The notes under the pieces are model-generated. The model did no database searches, was not told where the DNA came from, and worked only from the letters and a program-made list of their open reading frames with translations. 64,000 nt of DNA, taken from NCBI GenBank assembly GCA_965247295.1, contig CBDFGQ010000007.1, positions 310,001 to 374,000 of the forward strand, given 5' to 3'. Positions 16,241-25,093 of the stretch are shown piece by piece. How positions within the stretch are numbered: position 1 is the stretch's first letter; each line of letters opens with the position of its first letter. This DNA is from CBDFGQ01 sp965247295 (GTDB taxonomy: Bacteria; Chloroflexota; Dehalococcoidia; Lucifugimonadales; JAGWBF01). The translations under genes were made by a program, and so were the position numbers.

Positions 16241-17540
16241 CAACACCGCTGACATGACCCACGCCGAACCGCTCGCCCGTGCGGATAACCGCTGAAAGGA
16301 CCTTTTGGGCGATCTCCGTGGCGTCAAACTCCTCTCTGGACGTGAGGCAGACATCACATCCGCCGCACTCATCCTCCTCCCACTTCTCCCCAAAATACTC
16401 CAGCAGATACTTGCGCCGGCACGTTTGAAGCTCACAGAGCTCAATCACCCGCGCCAGCTTTCGCCGAGCGTTTTCCCGCTCTGTGTCATCCTCTATCCGG
16501 TCAATGAAGTAGTCCTGCTTCACCTTGTCTCCGTAAGAATAGTAGAGCACGCACTCGCTGGGAAGGCCATCACGCCCTGCCCGTCCCGTCTCCTGGTAGT
16601 AGCCTTCGACGGACTTAGGCAGATCATAGTGAACCACGAGGCGAACGTCTGGCTTATCAATGCCCATTCCGAATGCGATGGTGGCAACGATGATCGGTAC
16701 TTCATCACGGATAAACTTCTCTTGCGTCTCCTTACGCAGGTCATTATCGAGTCCGGCGTGGTACGGCAGCGCCTGCAGACCGTTGACCGACAGGTCCGCC
16801 GCCAAGCCTTCGGTGTCCTTCCGAGAAAAGCAGTATATGATGGCGGCCTCGTTTTTATGTCTACGCAGAAGCTCAAGCAGCTTACTGAAGGCAGTCCTTT
16901 TGGGTTGGACCAGGAAAGTGAGGTTGGCACGGTTGAAGCTGGAGAGAAAAGTCTGTCCCCGCTGGAGACCGAGCTGGATGACAATATCCTGGCGCACCCT
17001 ATCCGTAGCCGTCGCTGTGAGGGCAATTAGCGGCGCAGCCGGAAAATCACGCCGGAGAGCGTTCAGATTGCGATAGTCCGGACGGAAGTCATGGCCCCAT
17101 TCTGAAATGCAGTGCGCCTCGTCAATAGCAATGAGGTTAACATCGAGGGTGCGTAAGAAATGTCCGAACCTTGACAGGGCGAGCCGTTCCGGCGCGAGGT
17201 AAAGAATCTTGAGCAGACCCTTTTGGGCCTGGGTCTGTACGCGGGTGATTTCTGCTCGGGAGAGTGTGTTATTTATGAACTCCGCGGCGATGCCGTTGGC
17301 TTTGAGGGAGTCGACCTGGTCTTTCATGAGTGCGATCAGTGGCGAGACGACCAGGGTGAGCCCGTCGAAGCACAATGCCGGAAGTTGGAAGCACAGCGAC
17401 TTGCCTCCGCCAGTGGGCATCACCACCAAACAGTCCCGCTGGGAGAGCACATTAGCGATGATCTCTTCTTGTAGCGGCCGAAAGTGGTCGTAGCCGAAGT
17501 GGGACTTGAGAAGGCCAAGAATTTGGTAATTGTGGCTCAT
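16241..17540 (-). pseudogene. recQ: recQ, 5' fragment (helicase core and zinc-binding region)
   Basis: This is the N-terminal 430 or so residues of the 3'-5' DNA helicase RecQ. Visible features are the Walker A MPTGGGKSLCFQLPAL (near residue 50), the DEAH box in AIDEAHCISEWGHDFRPDY, the helicase motif YYQETGRAGRDG, and the zinc cysteines in ELCELQTCRRKYLLEYFG and DECGGCDVC. ATG 17540 (MSHNYQILGLL) is the natural start, 20 bases after the hemB stop, and a longer frame to 17591 overlaps hemB without support. Downstream of FGVGHVSGVV the frame runs into IS-flanking sequence and stops at 16218. The helicase core is intact, so a truncated protein could still be made, but it lacks the DNA-binding winged helix and HRDC domain. 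Confidence 0.88.
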
Positions 17541-17560
17541 TGACCTCTGCGCAATAGCAC

Positions 17561-18553
17561 CTACTGGAGGTCGCCCGTTTCCCTCAACCACCTGGCCACG
17601 TCTTTTGCGTGGTAGCTAAGGATGATGTCAGCCCCGGCGCGTTTTATGGCGGTCAGTATCTCCAGGGTCGCCCGCCGCTCGTCCAGCCACTCGTTGGAGG
17701 CGGCCGCCTTTACCATCGAGAACTCGCCGCTGACGTTGTAGGCGGCGATGGGGTAGTTGTATCGCTCCCTGGCCCTGGCGATGACGTCCAGGTAGGCTAG
17801 GGCCGGTTTCACCATCACGATATCGGCGCCCTCCTCGATGTCTCCCTCTATCTCGCGCATGGCCATGCGCCAGTTGGCCGGGTCCATCTGGTAGCCCCGG
17901 CGGTCTCCAAACTGGGGCGTCGAATCGGCCGCCACGCGAAATGGGCCGTAGAAAGCGGAGGCGTACTTGGCGGCGTAGGCGATGATTGGCACGTCCTCGA
18001 ATTTATTTTCATCCAGGACCGAACGGACCGCCCTGACTTGGCCGTCCATCATGGCCGAGGGGGCCGCCACGTCCGCGCCTGCCAGCACGTGGGACAGGGC
18101 GGTCTTGGCCAGCAGCTCCAGGGTCCGGTCGTTGTCCACGCGGCCATCGGCGACTATCCCGCAGTGGCCGTGGTCCGTATATTCGCAAAGGCACACGTCG
18201 GTTATCACAAGCAGGTCCGGGACCGCCTTCTTGATCACCCTGATGGCCTCCTGGATGATGCCCTGCTCATCGTAGGCCTCCAGTGCCATGGGGTCCTTGC
18301 TTTGGGGTATGCCGAACAGGAGCACGCCGGGTATGCCAAGCTGGGCCACCTCCGTGACCTCGGACAGGAGGTGGTCCAGGGAAAGCTGATAGCACCCAGG
18401 CATGGGCCCGATCTCCTGGCGAACGTCCCGCCCGTGGGTCACAAATATGGGATAGATGAAGTCGCTGACCGATAGACGGGTCTCCTGGGCTAGTAGTCGA
18501 AGCGGCTCCAGTCCCCTCAACCGTCGTAGCCGCACCTGGGGGAAGCTCGGCAT
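17561..18553 (-). CDS. hemB: 5-aminolevulinate dehydratase (porphobilinogen synthase)
   Basis: HemB joins two 5-aminolevulinate molecules into porphobilinogen in the cytoplasm, the first committed step of tetrapyrrole synthesis after ALA. The 330-residue protein has the zinc-type active-site cysteines in DVCLCEYTDHGHCG (near residue 120) and the two Schiff-base lysines in AYAAKYASAFYGPFR (near residue 200) and DIVMVKPALAYLD (near residue 252). ATG 18553 has AAGGAGGTGG seven bases upstream. It is the last biosynthetic gene of the ahbAB-sirC-hemC-cobA/hemD-hemB operon, and recQ follows after 20 bases. Confidence 0.96.
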   Translation of the reverse strand: MPSFPQVRLRRLRGLEPLRLLAQETRLSVSDFIYPIFVTHGRDVRQEIGPMPGCYQLSLDHLLSEVTEVAQLGIPGVLLFGIPQSKDPMALEAYDEQGIIQEAIRVIKKAVPDLLVITDVCLCEYTDHGHCGIVADGRVDNDRTLELLAKTALSHVLAGADVAAPSAMMDGQVRAVRSVLDENKFEDVPIIAYAAKYASAFYGPFRVAADSTPQFGDRRGYQMDPANWRMAMREIEGDIEEGADIVMVKPALAYLDVIARARERYNYPIAAYNVSGEFSMVKAAASNEWLDERRATLEILTAIKRAGADIILSYHAKDVARWLRETGDLQ

Positions 18554-18629
18554 TCCAGTCCACCTCCTTGCCGAATTCCCTCGCCCTGGATGGGAGAGGG
18601 CCGGGGTGAGGGGGAATTATTCCCTCTCT

Positions 18630-20165
18630 CTAGCTCCCTCCCACCACGGAAGGGAGAACCGAGAAATACTCTTTCAAGGCGCCCACAAGCCCAGGAATGG
18701 TATATTCATGCGGCACAACGTCCACAGTTAGGCCCGCGTCCTGGGCTGTCCTGGCCGTTATGGGGCCTATGCAGGCTACCTTTAATCTATTCAGGAGCGA
18801 GATATCTTCGTCCAGGAGATTCAACAGGTTAACTACAGTGGATGAGCTGGTAAAGGTGACCACGTCCGGGTGGCCCTCTTCCAGGAGGCTCCTGGCATCT
18901 TTCCGGGAGCCTTCCGGCACGACTGTGCGGTAGGCCGGTACCTCGTCTACCTGAGCGCCCAGTTCGGCCAGTCCCCGCGTTAGCTCCTCCCTGCCTATGT
19001 CGGACCGGGGAAGGAGGACCCGTGCGCCATTCAACCCCAGGGCATCCATTTCCCGGACCATGGCCTCGGACACATACTCACTGGGCACGAAGTCTGCCAG
19101 GACCCCACGCCCGGCCAGCGCCTCGGCGGTGGCGGGCCCTATGGCCCCTACGCGTACTCCGGAAAAGACCCTGGAGTCACGCCTGAGGGTCTCTATCCTG
19201 GCATAGAAGGCCTCCACCCCGTTGGTGCTGGTGAAGATGACCCAGCTATAGCTGTGCAGCGACGAGATGGCGGCGTCCAGGCCGGAGTAGTCCTCGAGGG
19301 GGGAGACCTGGATGGTCGGGACTTCGATGGGCTCCGCGCCCTCTCGTGCCAGCAGCTCCGAGAGAGCCGAAGCCTGGCTACGGGAGCGAGTCACCAGGAC
19401 CCGCTTTCCAAAAAGGGGCATGTTGTCGAACCAGCGCAGCTGGGCTCGAAGGTCCACCACCTGACCGATGACGGCTACCACCGGCGGGTTGAGTCCGGCG
19501 TCCCGGCCCTTGCTCGCGATGTTCATCAGCGTTCCCGTTACCGTGTGCTGGTACGGCTCGGTGCCCCACCGCACCAGGGCTGCGGGAGTGTCTGGGTCCA
19601 TTCCCCCTTGGAGCAGGGAGTCCACGACCGTGTCCAGGGTACCCCAGCCCATGAGGACCACCAGGGTGCCGCCCTCACGCGCCAGCACGTCCCAACGAAC
19701 GGCGGACTCGCCCTTGGAGGGGTCTTCGCTTCCGCTTACTACCGTGAAGGAGGACGCCATATCCCTATGTGTGAGGGGTATGCCGGCGTAGGCTGGGGCG
19801 GCGACCGCCGAGGTCACCCCGGGCACTATCTCGAAAGGCACGGACGCCCCCGCAAGCGCCTGGGCCTCCTCGCCCCCGCGGCCGAACACGAATGGGTCCC
19901 CGCCCTTGAGGCGCACCACCACCTTTCCGGACTGCGCAGCCTGGACCAGGTATCGGTTTATTTCTTCCTGATCCATGGCCGTTTCACCGGCACCCTTACC
20001 CACGTACTTGAGCTCTGCTGTTTTTTTGGCCTTGCCGATAAGTCGCCGGTCCACCAGTCTGTCGTAGACCACAAGGTCCGCCTCCTGGAGGCAGCCTAAG
20101 CCCTTTACGGTTATGAGTCCGGGGTCTCCGGGCCCCGCCCCTATCAGGTAGACCTTGCCCTTCAA
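18630..20165 (-). CDS. Fused uroporphyrinogen-III C-methyltransferase / uroporphyrinogen-III synthase
   Basis: This 511-residue bifunctional enzyme joins two pathway steps. Residues 1 to about 245 are the SAM-dependent methyltransferase (CobA/SUMT), with YLIGAGPGDPGLITVKG at the N-terminus, VVRLKGGDPFVFGRGGEE and VPGVTSAVAAPAYAGIPLTH; it makes precorrin-2. Residues about 255-511 are uroporphyrinogen-III synthase (HemD), with KRVLVTRSRSQASALSELL, VIFTSTNGVEAF and DVVTFTSSSTVVNLL. The TTG start at 20165 overlaps the hemC stop (TTGA), so translation is coupled. A fusion of this kind channels hydroxymethylbilane towards siroheme. A short C/G-rich intergenic block (18554-18629) separates it from hemB. 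Confidence 0.95.
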   Translation of the reverse strand: MKGKVYLIGAGPGDPGLITVKGLGCLQEADLVVYDRLVDRRLIGKAKKTAELKYVGKGAGETAMDQEEINRYLVQAAQSGKVVVRLKGGDPFVFGRGGEEAQALAGASVPFEIVPGVTSAVAAPAYAGIPLTHRDMASSFTVVSGSEDPSKGESAVRWDVLAREGGTLVVLMGWGTLDTVVDSLLQGGMDPDTPAALVRWGTEPYQHTVTGTLMNIASKGRDAGLNPPVVAVIGQVVDLRAQLRWFDNMPLFGKRVLVTRSRSQASALSELLAREGAEPIEVPTIQVSPLEDYSGLDAAISSLHSYSWVIFTSTNGVEAFYARIETLRRDSRVFSGVRVGAIGPATAEALAGRGVLADFVPSEYVSEAMVREMDALGLNGARVLLPRSDIGREELTRGLAELGAQVDEVPAYRTVVPEGSRKDARSLLEEGHPDVVTFTSSSTVVNLLNLLDEDISLLNRLKVACIGPITARTAQDAGLTVDVVPHEYTIPGLVGALKEYFSVLPSVVGGS

Positions 20166-21115
20166 CTTCTGAGCTCCCTGACCAGGACGGCCCCGCCCCT
20201 TTCGATGACTTGCTGGTATGCGTCGAGGGCCACCTCGTGGGGGTTGCTGGCCCTGCCCCGGACCTTGGCCCTGAATACATTACTGCCGTCGGGGGAGCCC
20301 AGGAATACCGTCATTACCATGGTATCGCCGTCGCATCTGGCATGGGCGCCCACTGCCACCTGGCAGCCCGCTCCCAGCGCTTCCAGAAAGGCCCGCTCCC
20401 CGGTGACGGCCCGCCTTGTCGTGGGGTCGTCTATGCCGGTCAGCAGGGCCATCATCTCTTCGTCGTCGCGGCGCGTCTCTACTGCCAAGGCTCCCTGGCC
20501 GGGTGCCGGCACGAAGTCCGCGGCGGACAGGTATTCGGACACCTCGTGCTCAAGGCCCATGCGAATGAGTCCGGCGGCGGCCAGGATGGCCCCGTCATAG
20601 TCGTCACCCTGGGCCTTTCGGAGCCGTGTATCCACGTTGCCCCGTATGGGGAGTACGGTAACGTCCTGGCGAAGGGACTTCAGCTGGGCCGCCCGTCGGG
20701 GGCTGCTGGTCCCGATCCTCGCCCCTGCCGGAAGCTCCTCAAGTGAGCAGCCCCAGCGGTTAACCAGCACGTCCCTGGGGTCGAGGCGCCTGCCAACGGC
20801 CATTATGGCCAGGCCGTCGGGCAGGACGGTGGGCAGGTCCTTGAGGCTGTGAACGGCCATGTCCACGTCACCGTCCAGGAGGGCTCGCTCGATCTCCTTG
20901 ACAAAGATCCCCCTTCCCAGGCTGGCCAGCGGCGCCTCTGAGGCTGCGTCTCCCCCGGTCTTCATGGTCAGCACCTGAAACTCTCTCTCGGGGTGATGAA
21001 CCCGAAGCTGGGCCAGGACCTCCTCGGTCTGGCGCAGGGCCAGGCTGCTGCCCCGGCTGCCCACGAGAACGGGCTTTCCTGTCTTTAGTTCAGATGGTGT
21101 CGAAGACGTATGCAA
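20162..21115 (-). CDS. hemC: Hydroxymethylbilane synthase (porphobilinogen deaminase)
   Basis: HemC polymerises four porphobilinogens into hydroxymethylbilane. The 317-residue protein has the N-terminal VGSRGSSLALRQTEEV, the catalytic Asp region DVDMAVHSLKDLPT (near residue 95), the arginine-rich IGTSSPRRAAQL (near residue 140) and the dipyrromethane-cofactor Cys in EALGAGCQVAVGAHA (near residue 250). The assigned start is TTG 21115; the first 15 residues are not conserved, so a slightly later start is possible. It is 83 bases after sirC and overlaps the next gene by four bases. Confidence 0.95.
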   Translation of the reverse strand: MHTSSTPSELKTGKPVLVGSRGSSLALRQTEEVLAQLRVHHPEREFQVLTMKTGGDAASEAPLASLGRGIFVKEIERALLDGDVDMAVHSLKDLPTVLPDGLAIMAVGRRLDPRDVLVNRWGCSLEELPAGARIGTSSPRRAAQLKSLRQDVTVLPIRGNVDTRLRKAQGDDYDGAILAAAGLIRMGLEHEVSEYLSAADFVPAPGQGALAVETRRDDEEMMALLTGIDDPTTRRAVTGERAFLEALGAGCQVAVGAHARCDGDTMVMTVFLGSPDGSNVFRAKVRGRASNPHEVALDAYQQVIERGGAVLVRELRS

Positions 21116-21198
21116 GGGGAGTACCTTCGCGGGATGTGGCTGGGCCGGGCATGGTTAATCTTGGGCCTGAGCTGAGGCGCACCTTACGGACCGAGCTA

Positions 21199-21855
21199 TT
21201 AGGTGAGAGCTATGGCCTCTTGTGAACTACCTTCCTGGAGAGCACTTACCAGCTGCTTTAGGGCCTGTTCTGACCTACCGTCCGTCACCATTTCCAGCAG
21301 ATCCTCGGTGATACACTCCTGCCACCGGTCAGGATGTACCTGCACGCGCAGCCGCTTCAGCTCCTTGCGGGCGGCCGATAGCACCCCGGCCAGGTCGGCA
21401 TACCGCAGTGCCTCGCCGTCGGCCAGAGACTCCTTCAGCTTGCGGGCCAGGGCCGGGCTGGCCCCGCCGGTAGACAGGGCCACGGTCACCTCCCCACGCT
21501 TCACCACCGCTGGAGCGATGAAGACACACAGGGGAGCGTCATCCACGACGTTCAGGATAACCCTCTCCGCCGCTGCCTCATCGGCAATCTCCACGTTGAC
21601 CGGCCGCTGGTCGGTAGCGGCAATGGCCAGAAACGCGCCCTTCAGGTCGCCGGGCTCGTATCTCCTGGCTAACCACTCCAGCTCGCCGCTGGATGCCCGC
21701 TGCTGAATCTCTTCCGTTGCCGACGGACTTATCACGGTCACCCTGCCCTGACACTCCAGGAGGGCCTGGACCTTGCGCTCGGCCACAACGCCGCCGCCTA
21801 CGATGACGCAGAGCCTCCCCTTGAGGTCGAGGAACACGGGATAGTAATGGGGCAT
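21199..21855 (-). CDS. Precorrin-2 dehydrogenase / sirohydrochlorin ferrochelatase-type protein
   Basis: This 218-residue enzyme of the CysG N-terminal/SirC/Met8 family oxidises precorrin-2 to sirohydrochlorin with NAD and may also insert iron. It begins with the short strand YPVFLDLKGRLCVIVGGGVVAERKVQALL, which holds the GxGxxA-type NAD-binding loop, followed by LEWLARRYEPGDLKGAFLAIAATD and VVDDAPLCVFIAPAVVKRGEV and a dimerisation helix region. Twelve bases separate it from the stop of ahbAB upstream. Length matches single-domain SirC proteins, so chelation may need a separate CbiX/SirB not seen here. Confidence 0.92.
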   Translation of the reverse strand: MPHYYPVFLDLKGRLCVIVGGGVVAERKVQALLECQGRVTVISPSATEEIQQRASSGELEWLARRYEPGDLKGAFLAIAATDQRPVNVEIADEAAAERVILNVVDDAPLCVFIAPAVVKRGEVTVALSTGGASPALARKLKESLADGEALRYADLAGVLSAARKELKRLRVQVHPDRWQECITEDLLEMVTDGRSEQALKQLVSALQEGSSQEAIALT

Positions 21856-21867
21856 CCTCAGCCCACC

Positions 21868-22869
21868 CTAGACAAAGTACCTTACGCGGGTCTTTTTGTA
21901 CTCTCGCGTGCTGTACAGAATCATGTAGTCGTCCAAGCCCGTCGCTTCGGAGATCTCCCTGGCTACCCCTTCGCACCCCTCCCTGGAGGTGGCGTGGATC
22001 ATGGTGAAGTGGGTGTAGTCCCAGTCTGGGAAGGTGGGCCGCTCATAGCAGTGGGTGACCGCCGGATGGGCGGCCATCATCTTACCGACCTCCTCGGACC
22101 TCTCGGGGGGGACCTTCCACACACCCATGCCGTTGTCCTTGAACCCGGCCTTCCTGTGATAAAGGACGGCGCTGAAACGGCGCATGATTCCCCGAGCCTG
22201 AAACTCCCCGGCAATTTCAAACAGCCCCTGGACGGTCACTCCCAGGCGTTCGGCCATGGTGTCGAAGGGCTGGGAGACCATGGGCAGGTCTTCCTGTAGC
22301 TCCCGGATGGCCCTTATATCGAACTCGCTCAGGAGAACTGGCACGTTCCAGTCCTTCAGATTCGCTTCCTCGTTGTATCCGTCGGGACTGTAGTACTCGT
22401 GTGCCGCACCCTTCTCCTCCACCATGTCGAAGTTGACGCCTATCTTGAAGAAGCGGATGGTGGGCATTATGCGGTAGGATATGGCACCCGTCTCCCCGGC
22501 CATACCCTCTACCGTCGCCTCGATGTCGTCACCGGGCGGCACCGCCAGGGTGAACCAGAGATTATAGTAGGAGCCTTCCCTGGCGTAGTTGTGGCTCACT
22601 CCGGGATGCTCGCTGATCTTCAGCGCGCCAGCGTGCAGCGTGCCGTCCCCGTAGGCTACGGCCACCAGGGTGGTCTTGTAGCCCAGGCGCCGGGTATCGA
22701 AGATGGCGCTGATCTGCCGTAGCACGTTGCCCTTGCGGAGCTGCCCCAGGCGCCGGATGACCTCATCCTCCCCGATGCCCAGATCCCGCCCTATGTGCTG
22801 GTAGGGCGTCTCATCCAGGGGGAACTTGGACTGGACAATGTTGAGCAGCTTGCGGTCTGTCAGGTCCAT
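21868..22869 (-). CDS. Siroheme decarboxylase, AhbA-AhbB-type fusion of two Lrp/AsnC-like halves
   Basis: The protein has two tandem AsnC-like units, each a winged helix followed by an effector-type domain: residues about 1-165 (DLTDRKLLNIVQSKFP, IGEDEVIRRLGQLRKGNVLR) and about 180-333 (LSEFDIRAIRELQEDLP, LGVTVQGLFEIAGEFQARGI). This matches AhbA/AhbB, which remove the acetate carboxyls of siroheme to give 12,18-didecarboxysiroheme in the siroheme-dependent haem route; in denitrifiers the NirDLGH relatives do this for haem d1. As first gene of the operon before sirC, hemC and hemD, an enzymatic role is far likelier than regulation. The start is ATG 22869 (MDLTDRK) by family length, although the frame is open to 22932. 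Confidence 0.88.
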   Translation of the reverse strand: MDLTDRKLLNIVQSKFPLDETPYQHIGRDLGIGEDEVIRRLGQLRKGNVLRQISAIFDTRRLGYKTTLVAVAYGDGTLHAGALKISEHPGVSHNYAREGSYYNLWFTLAVPPGDDIEATVEGMAGETGAISYRIMPTIRFFKIGVNFDMVEEKGAAHEYYSPDGYNEEANLKDWNVPVLLSEFDIRAIRELQEDLPMVSQPFDTMAERLGVTVQGLFEIAGEFQARGIMRRFSAVLYHRKAGFKDNGMGVWKVPPERSEEVGKMMAAHPAVTHCYERPTFPDWDYTHFTMIHATSREGCEGVAREISEATGLDDYMILYSTREYKKTRVRYFV

Positions 22870-23027
22870 CTCTGGCGTGGTGGCCTCAACACAATGGGAT
22901 TGCCGGGTCAACGGCAAGATTAAGGTTAGCATACGGGCACGTAGGGGTCAACGCTCAGCGTATAGCGAAATGGTTCCCACGGCAGGCGGAAACTGGGGCG
23001 TAAAAGTAGATTCCGAGAGAGTAGTGA

Positions 23028-23234
23028 CTACCTATTGACCAATACACCGTTTACGAAAGGGGTTCCGCCACCACCCAGGCACAGTAGGACTGCAACTGTG
23101 TTTAGTACAGCACTTGTTTTGCTGAAGAGAATGAAGAAAGAAGCATAGCCACCGCCCGAGTCGAAAGCGTGGCCGTTTACAAGAACAAGGAGAACCAAGC
23201 CCAGCGTTAACGCAGCTGCACCAGCCAGTGCCAT
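23028..23234 (-). CDS. Small hypothetical membrane protein
   Basis: This 68-residue open frame contains two hydrophobic stretches (ALAGAAALTLGLVLLVLV and FFILFSKTSAVLNTVAVLLC), compatible with a two-helix membrane protein. An AGGT lies directly at ATG 23234 and a TACAAT-like -10 lies about 15 bases further up, so expression is possible. No family is recognised, and it may be a chance frame in the 470-base gap between ahbAB and the rhomboid gene. The rest of that gap holds nothing recognised. Confidence 0.35.
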   Translation of the reverse strand: MALAGAAALTLGLVLLVLVNGHAFDSGGGYASFFILFSKTSAVLNTVAVLLCLGGGGTPFVNGVLVNR

Positions 23235-23405
23235 ACCTGAATTGTATCAGATAATGGGCTGTCGGCACACACTGTCTGGGACTGGCGGGGGCTGCCAACG
23301 CCCAAGCCTGGGTCACATTTAGTGACAACAGACAATGGACAGTGACCTTGCGGATGCGAAGCACCGTGCTGCCGGTCCGGGTCTGTGCTCGACCAGAGGT
23401 TGCCC

Positions 23406-24098
23406 CTAGAGTCCCCAGCGGCCCAAGCGGCGGGGCAGGATGGGCTCCCGCAGCAGGCGCTTGTATCCCGCCATGAGCAGGACCCCGGCCACGAATCCCC
23501 CCACGTGGGCAAAAAACGCTATCCCAGAGCTCACGGGCACCGGCCCCAGCGAGCCCAACTCGAACAAGAAGGGCACGAGGAAGAACACGAAGAGCAGGGC
23601 GATGGCCCGGTCGTAGGGGTAGGCCAGCAGGTAGGCCCCCAGCACGCCGAAGATGGCCCCGCTTGCGCCGATCAGGGGCATCTGGGAGTCCATGTCGGTG
23701 GCCACCTGGGTCCAGATGGCGGCGATCCCGGCCGCCAGGTAGAACACCAGGTACTTGAAGTGGCCCAGCTTCTCCTCCACCTTGCCGCCGAACCCCCACA
23801 GGAACAGCATATTGGCAATGATGTGGAGGGCGCCACCGTGAATGAACATTGAGCTGAACACCGTACCCCAGGTGGGTATGGGAGAGGTGATGTCAGGCCC
23901 GAAGGTCCCCCCGAACCTGGTAAATTCCACGCCCTTGGTCAGCTCCACCGGGATCAGGCCGTACTGAAAGAAAAATATGTCCCGGTCGATTCCGCCCAGG
24001 GACAGCTCGTAGGCGAAGACCACCACGTTTATGCCGATGAGGGTCAGGTTGACCAGGGGCCGGCGGGTTTTGTAGAGCAGGTTGAGCGCTTCGGTCAC
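23406..24098 (-). CDS. Rhomboid-family intramembrane serine protease, copy 1
   Basis: This polytopic membrane protease of about 230 residues cuts membrane-spanning segments of other proteins. The catalytic Ser is in IGASGAIFGVLGAYLL (GxSG) and the catalytic His in FFAHVGGFVAGVLL; the L1 loop holds the conserved HGGALHIIANMLFLWGFG. Six to seven hydrophobic segments are visible. GTG 24098 (VTEALNLLYK), behind AGGTGA, is preferred to the upstream 24152 start because its paralogue begins in the same way. The 24235-24981 neighbour is a close paralogue. Substrates are unknown. Confidence 0.9.
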   Translation of the reverse strand: MTEALNLLYKTRRPLVNLTLIGINVVVFAYELSLGGIDRDIFFFQYGLIPVELTKGVEFTRFGGTFGPDITSPIPTWGTVFSSMFIHGGALHIIANMLFLWGFGGKVEEKLGHFKYLVFYLAAGIAAIWTQVATDMDSQMPLIGASGAIFGVLGAYLLAYPYDRAIALLFVFFLVPFLFELGSLGPVPVSSGIAFFAHVGGFVAGVLLMAGYKRLLREPILPRRLGRWGL

Positions 24099-24234
24099 GT
24101 CGTCACCTGTGTGGCGTAGCTTTCGCGTCCCATGGCATAATTGTCGCACCATGTGACTGGCAACGCCCGTCTGACCGTCGGCTCATTGAGAACAATCCAG
24201 CGGCTTCGTGGCCCTTCTGTCCTCATACCTTCCA

Positions 24235-24981
24235 TTACCGCCACTGCCGCCAGCTCCGGCCCACCGCTCGGGGCCAGATGGGCTCGCCTACAACAAGCTT
24301 GTATCCCCCCATCAGCAGCAGTCCCGCGACGAATCCCCCCACGTGGGCCATGTAGGCCACCCCACCAGCCGCTCCCAGCGACCCGATGCCGGAGAACAGC
24401 TGGAGGATGAACCAGAAGCCCAGGAAGAACAGGGCTGGTACGCGAATCACCGTGATGAAGAAGATGAAGACCACGGTGGTGACACGGTTAAAGGGGTAGG
24501 CCAGGAGGTAGGCTGCCAGCACACCCGAGATGGCCCCGCTTGCTCCGATAAGGGGTGTTTCGGAGTCCAGGTTGGTGGTCACGTGGACCCAGGTGGCGGC
24601 CACCCCGGCCGCCAGGTAGAACAGCAGGTACTTGACGTGCCCCAGCCTGTCCTCGATGTTGTCCCCGAAGACCCACAGGTACAGCATGTTCCCCATGAAG
24701 TGCATCCAGCCGCCGTGCATGAACATGGAGCTGAATACCGTCCCCCATGTTGGTATGGGAGCCGTGATATCTTTGGGTCCTGCTGGTGTTGCTACATAGG
24801 CAAACTCGTTGCCACTGGACAGCTCCACTGGGATCAGCCCGTACTGGAAGAAAAAGATGTCCCGGTCGATTCCGCCCAGGGACAGCTCATAGATAAAGAC
24901 CATCGAGTTTAGGGCTATGAGGCCTATATTGACGATGGGTCGCCGTCTCCGGTGTACGTCCGCATCGGAGATGGGGATCAA
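24235..24981 (-). CDS. Rhomboid-family intramembrane serine protease, copy 2
   Basis: This 248-residue paralogue of the adjacent gene shares long stretches such as YELSLGGIDRDIFFFQYGL and TWGTVFSSMFMHGG. Catalytic Ser is in IGASGAISGVLAAYLL and His in AHVGGFVAGLLLMGGY. It has an additional hydrophobic insert (FIFFITVIRVPALFFLGFW) compared with copy 1. It starts at TTG 24981 with AGGTGA just upstream. The tandem pair shows a local duplication, and both copies keep the active-site residues, so both are probably functional. Confidence 0.9.
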   Translation of the reverse strand: MIPISDADVHRRRRPIVNIGLIALNSMVFIYELSLGGIDRDIFFFQYGLIPVELSSGNEFAYVATPAGPKDITAPIPTWGTVFSSMFMHGGWMHFMGNMLYLWVFGDNIEDRLGHVKYLLFYLAAGVAATWVHVTTNLDSETPLIGASGAISGVLAAYLLAYPFNRVTTVVFIFFITVIRVPALFFLGFWFILQLFSGIGSLGAAGGVAYMAHVGGFVAGLLLMGGYKLVVGEPIWPRAVGRSWRQWR

Positions 24982-25093
24982 GGCATCACCTGCCCGGTAC
25001 CGCTGTCGGACTGGGGGTTTGGGCTATGCCGTATCCCTGTATTGGAGTAGGGGATGACACCAGGCTTGGAGGACCGTGGCAGGCCGTTCCCGG

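Noticed and set aside
19254..20099. 281-codon rightward open frame
   Set aside because: Antisense shadow of the cobA-hemD fusion in GC-rich sequence; no family similarity.
21868..22932. Lrp/AsnC-type transcription regulator
   Set aside because: Two AsnC units in one chain and the position at the head of a siroheme operon match the AhbA/AhbB siroheme decarboxylase; regulators usually have one unit.
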